Of a stretch of 6,936 nt of DNA, positions 1 through 6,569 are shown one piece after another. The notes under the pieces are model-generated. The model did no database searches. It saw only the letters and a program-made list of their open reading frames with translations, and was not told the origin of the DNA. The DNA is taken from NCBI GenBank assembly GCA_007128045.1, contig SKYG01000234.1:1-6936 (forward strand), written 5' to 3'. The position numbers and the translations under genes were made by a program. The stretch's first letter is position 1; each line of letters opens with the position of its first letter. The DNA comes from Bacteroidales bacterium. GTDB lineage: Bacteria; Bacteroidota; Bacteroidia; Bacteroidales; UBA7960.

Positions 1-8
1 AAAAAATC

Positions 9-40
9 CTTGAAAGTTGTTGCCCAAATACTTATCTTTG
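9..40 (+). promoter_or_regulatory. Bacteroidota-type promoter of the SMP-30 gene
   Basis: Bases 33-40 read TATCTTTG, an exact match to the Bacteroidota -7 consensus TAnnTTTG. A CTTG at 9-12, close to the -33 consensus TTTG, lies 20 bases upstream, which is the expected spacing. Transcription would start near base 45-47, leaving a leader of about 20 bases before the ATG at 65. This placement helps decide the start of the following gene, because the in-frame TTG at 17 would lie upstream of the transcript. The match is by eye and the -33 element has one mismatch. Confidence 0.55.
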
Positions 41-64
41 ACTTCAACCCAAAGCAACTTTTTT

Positions 65-964
65 ATGAAAAAGCTAATGTCAATCACTAGTCTGGCATTT
101 GCCCTTGTCTCTTGTCAGATGCAGGCACAACAAAACTCAACAATCATCTATCCAGGTGCTACTGTTGAATTACTGGCAGACGGTTTCAGCTTTACAGAAG
201 GTCCAGCGGTCGATGAGCATGGCAACGTGTATTTCACCGACCAGCCCAATGACAGGATCCATATCTGGACCGTTGATGGAGAATTACTGACATTTCATGA
301 CAATACCGGCCGTGCCAATGGCACCTATTTTGACCATAAAGGAAATCTTCTCACCTGTTCTGACATGGACAACGAGCTATGGAGAATCAACATGCAGGGT
401 GAGGTTACCATGCTTGTAACAAGCTATGATGGGAAGAGGCTGAATGGGCCCAACGACTTGTGGGTACGTCCCGACGGAGGCATATACTTTACAGACCCAC
501 TCTACAAAAGGCCATACTGGACCAGAGACCCGGAGATGCAGCAGGACGGGGAACATGTGTACTACCTGAGTCCGGATCGTAACACGCTGGTCAGAGTCGA
601 TGAAAATCTGGTTAAGCCAAACGGCATCATTGGCACCCCTGATGGCAAAAAGCTTTATGTGGCCGATATTGGCGACAGAAAAACCTATGTCTATGACATC
701 AATGCAGACGGAAGCCTGTCAAACAGGACCTTATTTGCTGAAATGGGTTCCGACGGCATGACCATCGATGAAAAGGGAAACATTTACCTGACAGGCAGGG
801 GGGTCACCGTATTCAACCCCTCCGGCGAACAGATCGAGCACATTCCGATCGATGCCAGATGGACCGCCAACATATGCTTTGGGGGCAAAGACATGGATAT
901 CCTGTTCATCACGGCCTCTGAATACCTTTATGCCCTGAAGATGCAGGTAAAGGGGGTGAGATAG
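65..964 (+). CDS. Lipoprotein SMP-30/gluconolactonase/LRE-family beta-propeller (probable sugar lactonase)
   Basis: A 299-residue protein of the SMP-30/gluconolactonase/LRE family, six-bladed propellers that usually hydrolyse sugar lactones using one divalent metal. Candidate metal and substrate residues sit where the family has them: E45 in FTEGP, N130 in GPND, N186 in KPNG and D230 in GSDGM. Blade-like repeats of the form DxxGNxYFTD recur at about 50-59, 137-144 and 234-244. The N-terminus has two lysines, a hydrophobic stretch and a lipobox L-V-S-C with Cys17, so it is probably an exported lipoprotein; cleavage by signal peptidase I near A21 is an alternative. I chose ATG 65 because it begins this signal peptide and follows the promoter at 9-40. 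An in-frame TTG at 17 would add 16 residues ahead of it. No Shine-Dalgarno is seen, as is usual in Bacteroidota. Length is normal for the family. The substrate is unknown. Export is unusual compared with cytoplasmic sugar lactonases. Confidence 0.85.
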   Translation: MKKLMSITSLAFALVSCQMQAQQNSTIIYPGATVELLADGFSFTEGPAVDEHGNVYFTDQPNDRIHIWTVDGELLTFHDNTGRANGTYFDHKGNLLTCSDMDNELWRINMQGEVTMLVTSYDGKRLNGPNDLWVRPDGGIYFTDPLYKRPYWTRDPEMQQDGEHVYYLSPDRNTLVRVDENLVKPNGIIGTPDGKKLYVADIGDRKTYVYDINADGSLSNRTLFAEMGSDGMTIDEKGNIYLTGRGVTVFNPSGEQIEHIPIDARWTANICFGGKDMDILFITASEYLYALKMQVKGVR

Positions 965-1049
965 GACTTCTATCCGGATAATGATTTATGCTATACCGTT
1001 AAGGCTGAATTCAACTTGCGATAATAACAGTTGCCGGAAACAAGTAGCT

Positions 1050-1070
1050 GCCTAATTATCATAGGCTTTT
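1050..1070 (+). terminator. Weak intrinsic terminator-like hairpin
   Basis: GCCTA (1050-1054) can pair with TAGGC (1062-1066) around a 7-base loop, followed directly by TTTT. It lies about 86 bases after the stop of the SMP-30 gene and before the regulator remnant, where a terminator would be expected. The stem is only five pairs and the T run is short, so this is a tentative call. The rest of 965-1140 shows no coding potential or other structure that I can support. Confidence 0.3.
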
Positions 1071-1140
1071 AATATTCGAAATGTTTTCTTGTCAATCACA
1101 GGGAAGGTATCATAGGGTCCATTCAGTTTGGAAAATCACT

Positions 1141-1148
1141 TATTTTTG
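1141..1148 (+). promoter_or_regulatory. Possible -7 promoter element ahead of the HTCS remnant
   Basis: TATTTTTG matches the Bacteroidota TAnnTTTG -7 element and would start a transcript near 1154, about 33 bases before the ATG at 1187. No TTTG lies at the usual 19-21 base spacing; the nearest one, 1127-1130, is only 10 bases away. A second match, TAATTTTG at 1176-1183, is probably too close to the start codon. In AT-rich DNA such matches are common by chance. If real, this promoter would now read into the glycosidase remnant and possibly the sulfatase genes. Confidence 0.3.
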
Positions 1149-1186
1149 CAGATCTTTAGCAAAACAAAAAAATCATAATTTTGCCT

Positions 1187-1399
1187 ATGATGTCTTTTGG
1201 GAGAACACTTCTTTTTTTTTCAGCCTTGTTGCTGTTATTCACACTGCGAGTGGTCCCGCAAACAGTTAGCTTTTATAATATTACAACTGCTGATGGCCTT
1301 TCACATCCCAGGGTATTTACCATTGGTCAGGACAAGTTCGGGTTTATATGGATAGGTACCGCCGAAGGATTGAATGTCTTTGACGTGCTTTCAATATAA
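1187..1399 (+). pseudogene. Truncated HTCS (hybrid two-component system) regulator, N-terminal remnant
   Basis: A 70-residue open frame holding only the start of a hybrid two-component sensor-regulator. Residues 1-25 form a signal peptide or first membrane segment (R6, then a leucine/phenylalanine-rich run to about 23). Residues 29-66 are the first blade of the periplasmic sensor propeller (Reg_prop type), with the classic pattern ITTADGLSH...V..I.QD..GFIWIGT..GLN.FD. In HTCS proteins this blade is followed by many more blades, a Y_Y_Y domain, a histidine kinase, a receiver and an AraC-type DNA-binding domain, usually over 1,300 residues. All of that is missing. Homology stops at D66 (base 1384), four codons before a TAA, and sequence from an unrelated glycosidase gene begins there. 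Alternative starts are ATG 1190 and TTG 1181. A run of nine T (1212-1220) lies in the signal-peptide codons. The stub has no obvious function alone. Confidence 0.75.
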
Positions 1400-2022
1400 C
1401 AACCGGTGCTGCCTTTAAAAGCTGGAATGAGTTGCTGGATACTGAAATTGCCAGGGAGAGTCTGAATATGGAAGCTTTAAGGACTATAAACGAAGGACAT
1501 TATAGGCATATGTGTGAAGTCTACTTTAAAACGACCAAAGACCTTATTGACACATATGCCCCGGGGAAAATGTATCTCGGTTGTCGCTGGCATGGAAACC
1601 ATAAAAATCAGATTAATATGTCTGTTGCTGCCAAATACCTGGATATCTTGTCGTTTAATGCCTATGAAAACGAAGTGGAATTTTACCCCTACCCTCCTGA
1701 GAATATTGACAAACCTTTTATCATAACTGAATTTAATTTTGGAGACTTAGACAGAGGAAAATTCTTCACCGGATTGGGCTATGCTTCTGACCAACGCAAC
1801 CGAGGTGAAAAATACCAAAATTTCATCAAGGGTGCCTTAAGAAATCCGAAGTGTGTAGGTGCACATTGGTTTATGTGGGCTAACTCCACCACGGCGGGTC
1901 GCGGAAATGGCGAAAACGCCAATTGCGGCTTGGTGTCCAAAACTGACCAGATATATTATGAGCTTATTTCATATATGCGCAAAATTAATTATCAGTTATA
2001 TCAGTACCGGATAGAGAATTAG
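1384..2022 (+). pseudogene. C-terminal remnant of a GH50/agarase-like glycoside hydrolase
   Basis: The open frame runs from 1384 to TAG 2022 (about 212 residues) and lacks a credible start; the first candidate initiator, TTG 1432, falls inside conserved sequence (AFKSWNELLD). It resembles the last third of clan GH-A enzymes of the GH50 beta-agarase type. Counting from the TTG, it shows YLGCRWHG (48-55), a PFIITEFNFGDLDRG stretch (95-109) whose E100 sits where the nucleophile is expected, and a GAHWFMW...TTAGRGNGENANCG region (143-166). The N-terminal domain and the barrel part bearing the acid/base glutamate are absent, so activity is unlikely; GH50 enzymes are typically about 700 or more residues. 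The upstream boundary coincides with the end of HTCS homology. The frame has not decayed, which suggests a recent break or an assembly join. GH50 is assigned from memory of the motifs; another GH-A family is possible. The first sulfatase gene follows after 67 bases. Confidence 0.65.
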
Positions 2023-2089
2023 AGATTTCACACCTGGCTTTTTACATCACAAACATACTAGTTACATAGATATTGGAAACACATTAAAC

Positions 2090-3520
2090 ATGAAAGATCT
2101 TTTTTATTTATCATTGATTATTGGCCTTGCAGCATGTAAAACAAACTCAAATGATGAAGCCAGGCCTAATATTCTTTTTCTGCTCGCTGACGATCTGGGC
2201 TATGGAGAGTTGGGTAGTTACGGTCAGCAAACCATAAAAACTCCGGTGCTCGACAGTTTGGCGTCACAAGGTATGCGGTTCACCGACTTTTATGCAGGAA
2301 ATGCCGTTTGTTCACCTTCCAGGGCTGTCCTGCTAACCGGAATTTCATCTGCATACAGTACGATCCGCGGAAATAGTGGTCATTTCGCTGATGACCGCTG
2401 GATGCGTGTGGCGCTTAAAAAAGATGAGATGACCCTTGGCGAGATGATGCAAGATGCTGGTTATCAAACGGCCTTTATCGGGAAATGGCATGTGGATGAT
2501 CCCAATGATCTTTCAACATGGGCATACTACCGTGGATTTGATTATGCCGTTCAGGAGCAATGGGGTTCGCGTTTCGGCGGTATTGACTACGATCCGTATA
2601 TGCACTGGATAAACGGAAAGCAGGATTCAATGTATTATAACTGGACTGAATGGGAATGCAAAGATGAATTCCGAACAAACCTTGCTATAGACTACCTCGA
2701 TAACCGGAACAGGGAAAATCCGTTTTTCCTGTTTATGTCATACAGAGCACCGCATGGTCATGAAAGAAACATTGGTAACCAGGAATTATATGCAGACCAG
2801 GGATGGCCGGCGCAAGAACGGTTGCATGCAGCTAAGATTACACTGCTCGACACACAAATAGACAGGCTGCTAAAAAAACTGAAAGAAATGGGTGAACTAG
2901 AGAATACACTTATCTTTTTTACCAGCGACAATGGCCCGCATCGAGAAGGTGGTAACCATGACCCTGATTTTTTTAACAGTAGCGGAAACCTTAGGGGCAT
3001 AAAACGAGATCTTTATGAGGGGGGTATCCGGGTACCACTTATTGCTATATGGAACAATCAAATTGATCCCGGATCAGAGACCAATCATGTAAGTGGTTTT
3101 CAAGATATTATGCCCACCATCGCAGCAGTGGCCGGCATTAATGCCCCTGAACAAACCGATGGTATTTCCATATTGCCGGTGCTGACAGGAAAAAGACAAA
3201 CAGCTCACAGGCATTTAAACTGGGAGTTTCAGTTAGATGGCTGGACCCGAATAATGCCCGACGGTGGATTCCGCCAGTCGGCACGTATGGGCTACTGGAA
3301 GGCTGTCCGATATGGAATACAATCAGAAACAGAATTATATAACCTTGAAACAGACATTTCCGAATCGAACAATATTGCCAGTGAACATCCGGAAATCATA
3401 GAAAAAATGCAGCGCATTTTTGAAGAAAACAGGTCGGAAACAACTGGGTTTCCTTATGGTGGTGTAATCCAACATTATAACCCACGTCGCAGATACGAAG
3501 AAAGAAACCTTAATAATTAA
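2090..3520 (+). CDS. S1-family sulfatase, lipoprotein (sulfatase 1 of 4)
   Basis: A complete 476-residue formylglycine-dependent sulfatase of the alkaline-phosphatase-like fold (family S1), which hydrolyses sulfate esters. The signal peptide ends in the lipobox L-A-A-C (Cys16), predicting a lipoprotein in the periplasm or at the cell surface. Active-site residues are all present: calcium ligands D34 and D35 (LADD), the formylglycine precursor C74 with R78 (CSPSR), K132 and H134 (GKWH), H222 (APHG), D280 and N281 (SDNG), and K305 (GIKRDLYEGG). The C-terminal region includes a GYWKAVRYG strand and an LYNLETD motif typical of S1 enzymes. The cysteine-type motif requires a maturing enzyme (anSME or FGE) encoded elsewhere. 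No Shine-Dalgarno or clear promoter is seen in the 67 bases after the glycosidase remnant. It begins a same-strand run of four sulfatases. Substrate position and S1 subfamily cannot be fixed by reading. Confidence 0.93.
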   Translation: MKDLFYLSLIIGLAACKTNSNDEARPNILFLLADDLGYGELGSYGQQTIKTPVLDSLASQGMRFTDFYAGNAVCSPSRAVLLTGISSAYSTIRGNSGHFADDRWMRVALKKDEMTLGEMMQDAGYQTAFIGKWHVDDPNDLSTWAYYRGFDYAVQEQWGSRFGGIDYDPYMHWINGKQDSMYYNWTEWECKDEFRTNLAIDYLDNRNRENPFFLFMSYRAPHGHERNIGNQELYADQGWPAQERLHAAKITLLDTQIDRLLKKLKEMGELENTLIFFTSDNGPHREGGNHDPDFFNSSGNLRGIKRDLYEGGIRVPLIAIWNNQIDPGSETNHVSGFQDIMPTIAAVAGINAPEQTDGISILPVLTGKRQTAHRHLNWEFQLDGWTRIMPDGGFRQSARMGYWKAVRYGIQSETELYNLETDISESNNIASEHPEIIEKMQRIFEENRSETTGFPYGGVIQHYNPRRRYEERNLNN

Positions 3521-3573
3521 CTTTACCCTGGAAAAAGATCACGTTTTACAAATACCCCATTTAATTAACTCTT

Positions 3574-5106
3574 ATGAAAACAAATATTTATCTATCTTTT
3601 GGTTCTGCATTACTGTCTACATATATGATTGCGGGATGTCAGCCAGGACAAAAAAATGAAGAAAGCAGATCAGGAAAACTTCCAAATATCGTAATTATCT
3701 ACACCGACGATCAGGGTTATGGTGATGTAGGTGTGTATGGCGCTACCGAACTACAAACGCCAAATATCGACAAACTTGCTGAGGGCGGGGTAAAGTTTAC
3801 AACAGGTTATGCCTCGTCGGCTACGTGTACTCCCAGCCGTTATGCTTTGCTCACTGGCGAATATCCCTGGAAAAATGAAAGTGCCAGAATCCTGCCCGGC
3901 TCGGCTCCATTGATTATCGATACAGCCACAATGACCATCCCAAAAATGCTGAAAGAACAGGGATACCACTCCGGTATTGTAGGCAAATGGCACCTGGGAC
4001 TAGGTATTGGCGAAGTGGACTGGAACCAGCATGTTTCGCCCGGTCCCAATGAAGTGGGATTTGATTACTCCTTCATTATGGCTGCCACCAATGACCGAAC
4101 ACCAACGGTTTACCTCGAAAACGGATTCGTGGTCGGTCTTGAAAAGGATGACCCGCTATTTGTCAGCTACCAGGAAAATTTCGAAGGTGAACCTACCGGT
4201 ATTGATAATCCTGAGCTGCTTAAAATGAAATGGCACCACGGGCATAATAATTCCATCCACAACGGTATTCCCCGAATCGGTTTTCAAAAAGGCGGAAAAG
4301 CCGCAATGTGGGTGGATGAGGATATGGCAGATGATTTTCTTGAAGTGGCACAGCAATACATCAGAGATCAAAAAAACAATCCATTCTTTCTCTATTTTGC
4401 GTTACATCAACCACACGTTCCGCGCACACCACACCCGCGTTTTGTTGGATCGTCGGGAATGGGGCCACGAGGCGATGTGATTGTGGAAGCCGACTGGTGC
4501 GTGGGTGAACTGGTGAAAACACTTGAAGAAGAAGGTTTGCTCGAAAACACTCTCATCATTTTTTCGAGTGATAATGGGCCAGTGTTAAACGACGGGTACT
4601 ACGATGATGCCGTTGAAAAACTGGGTGACCACAAACCCTGGGGTCCGCTTCGCGGCGGAAAATACAGCCTCTTTGAAGCAGGCACCCGTGTACCATTTAT
4701 CACTTACTGGAAAGGGGAAATTGAACCAACAGTTTCCGATGCCATGGTCTCACAACTCGATCTGTTCTCCTCGTTGGCACAACTGGTTGGCAGCGAAGAA
4801 AGGGGGCCCGACAGCGAAGAATTGCTTGATGTGTTGATGGGTAAAAGTGATCAGGGTCGCGAAGAACTCATCATTGAAGCTGGTAGGCGAACCGCTTTAC
4901 GTAAAGGAAACTGGGCAATGATCCCACCCTACAGTGGGCCTGCTGTTAACAGGAATGTAAATATTGAATCGGGCAATTCCGGTGATTTCCTTTTGTATTA
5001 TCTGAATGCCGATATAGGGCAGCAGGAGAACCTGAGCCAATCAGAACCAGACAAACTTAGGGAGATGATAGATACCTACCAGAGAATTACCGGAAGAGAA
5101 CTTTAA
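3574..5106 (+). CDS. S1-family sulfatase, lipoprotein (sulfatase 2 of 4)
   Basis: A complete 510-residue S1 sulfatase. The lipobox I-A-G-C gives Cys22, so it is a probable lipoprotein. Active-site residues are present: D45 and D46 (YTDDQGYGD), formylglycine precursor C85 and R89 (CTPSR), K138 and H140 (GKWH), H281 (QPHVP), D333 and N334 (SSDNG), K363 (LRGGKYS). It carries a large insert between the GKWH and QPHVP motifs (about 145-255), with PGPNEVGFDYSF, a TPTVYLENG strand and a WHHGHNNSIHNG histidine-rich turn that may line the substrate pocket. GMGPRGD and EADWCVGE follow. From memory this architecture resembles subfamily S1_15 (galactose or GalNAc 6-sulfatases), but that is a tentative assignment. 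The gene starts 53 bases after sulfatase 1 and ends 23 bases before sulfatase 3. The intergenic spacers contain no terminator that I can see, so co-transcription is likely. Confidence 0.93.
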   Translation: MKTNIYLSFGSALLSTYMIAGCQPGQKNEESRSGKLPNIVIIYTDDQGYGDVGVYGATELQTPNIDKLAEGGVKFTTGYASSATCTPSRYALLTGEYPWKNESARILPGSAPLIIDTATMTIPKMLKEQGYHSGIVGKWHLGLGIGEVDWNQHVSPGPNEVGFDYSFIMAATNDRTPTVYLENGFVVGLEKDDPLFVSYQENFEGEPTGIDNPELLKMKWHHGHNNSIHNGIPRIGFQKGGKAAMWVDEDMADDFLEVAQQYIRDQKNNPFFLYFALHQPHVPRTPHPRFVGSSGMGPRGDVIVEADWCVGELVKTLEEEGLLENTLIIFSSDNGPVLNDGYYDDAVEKLGDHKPWGPLRGGKYSLFEAGTRVPFITYWKGEIEPTVSDAMVSQLDLFSSLAQLVGSEERGPDSEELLDVLMGKSDQGREELIIEAGRRTALRKGNWAMIPPYSGPAVNRNVNIESGNSGDFLLYYLNADIGQQENLSQSEPDKLREMIDTYQRITGREL

Positions 5107-5129
5107 CTGGCGTTATTAAACAACTATTA

Positions 5130-6560
5130 ATGATAAAATATATAACGACTATGAAATTACCTGTCACAGTATTAGCGGCTTCCCTGATTCAGATTGTAAC
5201 CACAGGTGAAGCAATTGCCGGATCATCTAATGCAGACCAGACAAAACCCAATTTTATACTCATTGTTGCCGATGATTTGGGTTTTGCCGATTTAAGCCTG
5301 AATGGCAGCAAACAAATACCAACGCCCCATATTGACCGTCTGGCTCAAGAAGGAGTGAATTTTACCCAGGGCTATGTTTCTTCTCCGGTTTGTGCACCCT
5401 CAAGGGCTGGCTTAATGACAGGCAAAAACCAGGTAAGGTTTGGTTTCGATAATAACCTAACCCCTGAAAATCAACCTGGTTTTGATCCTGATTTTAAAGG
5501 ACTACCTCTTTCTGAAAAAACCATTGCCGACCTGTTGAAGCCATTGGGCTATGTTTCCGGCCTGGTGGGTAAATGGCATTTGGGATATGCGACCCACCAT
5601 CATCCCCTTAACAGAGGTTTTGATGAATTTTGGGGCTACCAGGGTGGCGGGCATGATTATTTCAGGTCCGAGCCAGATGGTGTAGGCTATTTGTCGCCCA
5701 TTGAGAGCAATTACAAAACTCCGCAACCCATCACTTACCTCACCGACGACAAAGGTGATGAGTGTGTGGATTTTATTCGAAGGCATAAAGACCAGCCTTT
5801 TTTTCTGTTCGCTTCATTCAATGCACCCCATGGACCCATGCAGGCAACCGAGGATGATCTTGAGCTCTTTAAGCACATAGAGAATGTTAGACGGCGAACC
5901 TATTGCGCTATGGTACACCGCCTCGATGTGAATGTCGGTCGCATTATGGAAACATTGAAAGAAGAGGGACTGGAAGAAAATACACTGGTGGTATTTATCA
6001 GTGATAACGGGGGACCCTGCAACCAAAATGCATCTATCAACGCACCGCTCAACGGGCAAAAAGGAATCCTGCTTGAAGGTGGTATTCGTGTACCTTTCAT
6101 CATGAAATATAAAGGACAACTGCCGGAAGGTAAAACGATCCATCATCCGGTAATTTCTCTCGATTTTGCTCCCACCTTTTTAGAGCTGGCAGGACGAAGA
6201 CTGGTTGAAGAAGATGATTTTGACGGAGTAAACTTAATGCCTTATTTAACAGGCCAGGTAAAGGAAGCACCCCACGAAAATCTTTTTTGGCGGTTTACCA
6301 TCAGTGCAGCTATCCGCGATGGAGACTGGAAGCTGGTTCGACTGCCCGACCGTTTGCCCATGCTATATAACCTTGCCAAGGATATTTCAGAACAAAACGA
6401 CGTGGCGTTGCTTAACCTTGGCCGTACATTAAACATGCTAAAACAACTGGGCGAATGGGATGTGACACTCCCCCACCCGCTATTTTTTGAAGGCGCTGAA
6501 TGGAAAAAACGGCAAGTGGATTTGTATGATAGAGAATATCAACTTATTCAACCTGATTAA
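5130..6560 (+). CDS. S1-family sulfatase, periplasmic (sulfatase 3 of 4)
   Basis: A complete S1 sulfatase of 476 residues. Unlike its neighbours it has no lipobox cysteine; the leader ends in a signal-peptidase-I-like A-I-A before G31, so it is probably a soluble periplasmic enzyme. Active-site residues: D48 and D49 (VADDLGFAD), formylglycine precursor C88 and R92 (CAPSR), K148 and H150 (GKWH), H234 (APHGP), D292 and N293 (SDNGG), K311 (GQKGILLEGG). NRGFDEFWGYQGGGHDYF (161-178) and the KNQVRFGFDNN segment after the active-site helix recall the abundant marine S1_19/S1_20-like enzymes; I give no firm subfamily. An ATG at 5151 (residue 8) is an equally plausible start and leaves a better-shaped signal peptide beginning MKLPVTVLAA; 5130 is the longest form. 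It lies 23 bases after sulfatase 2 and 9 bases before sulfatase 4. Confidence 0.92.
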   Translation: MIKYITTMKLPVTVLAASLIQIVTTGEAIAGSSNADQTKPNFILIVADDLGFADLSLNGSKQIPTPHIDRLAQEGVNFTQGYVSSPVCAPSRAGLMTGKNQVRFGFDNNLTPENQPGFDPDFKGLPLSEKTIADLLKPLGYVSGLVGKWHLGYATHHHPLNRGFDEFWGYQGGGHDYFRSEPDGVGYLSPIESNYKTPQPITYLTDDKGDECVDFIRRHKDQPFFLFASFNAPHGPMQATEDDLELFKHIENVRRRTYCAMVHRLDVNVGRIMETLKEEGLEENTLVVFISDNGGPCNQNASINAPLNGQKGILLEGGIRVPFIMKYKGQLPEGKTIHHPVISLDFAPTFLELAGRRLVEEDDFDGVNLMPYLTGQVKEAPHENLFWRFTISAAIRDGDWKLVRLPDRLPMLYNLAKDISEQNDVALLNLGRTLNMLKQLGEWDVTLPHPLFFEGAEWKKRQVDLYDREYQLIQPD

Positions 6561-6569
6561 AACTTTAAA

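Noticed and set aside
17..64. In-frame TTG at 17 as the start of the SMP-30 gene
   Set aside because: It would place 16 extra residues before a typical lysine-led lipoprotein signal peptide, and it lies upstream of the likely transcription start set by the TATCTTTG element at 33-40.
971..980. Perfect 10-base palindrome TATCCGGATA just after the SMP-30 stop
   Set aside because: It is too short, leaves no loop as a hairpin, has no T run after it and no second copy nearby, so it cannot be called a terminator or operator.
1081..1269. A 62-codon + strand open frame overlapping the HTCS remnant
   Set aside because: It has no recognisable domain or signal peptide. Its later part is just the HTCS signal peptide region read in another frame.
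1384..2022. Glycosidase segment as a genuine small protein starting at TTG 1432
   Set aside because: Conserved family sequence continues upstream of the TTG to about 1387, and the catalytic acid/base half of the barrel is missing, so it is better explained as a truncated gene.
2023..2089. Possible promoter between the glycosidase remnant and sulfatase 1
   Set aside because: I found no TAnnTTTG match with a TTTG at the right distance; the only loosely similar stretch (TAGATATTGG) does not fit the consensus.
5814..6146. Antisense open frame of 110 codons within sulfatase 3, along with other antisense frames inside the sulfatases and at 6685-6876
   Set aside because: They lie fully opposite well-supported sulfatase sequence with all catalytic motifs, show no family pattern, and fit chance frames in coding DNA.
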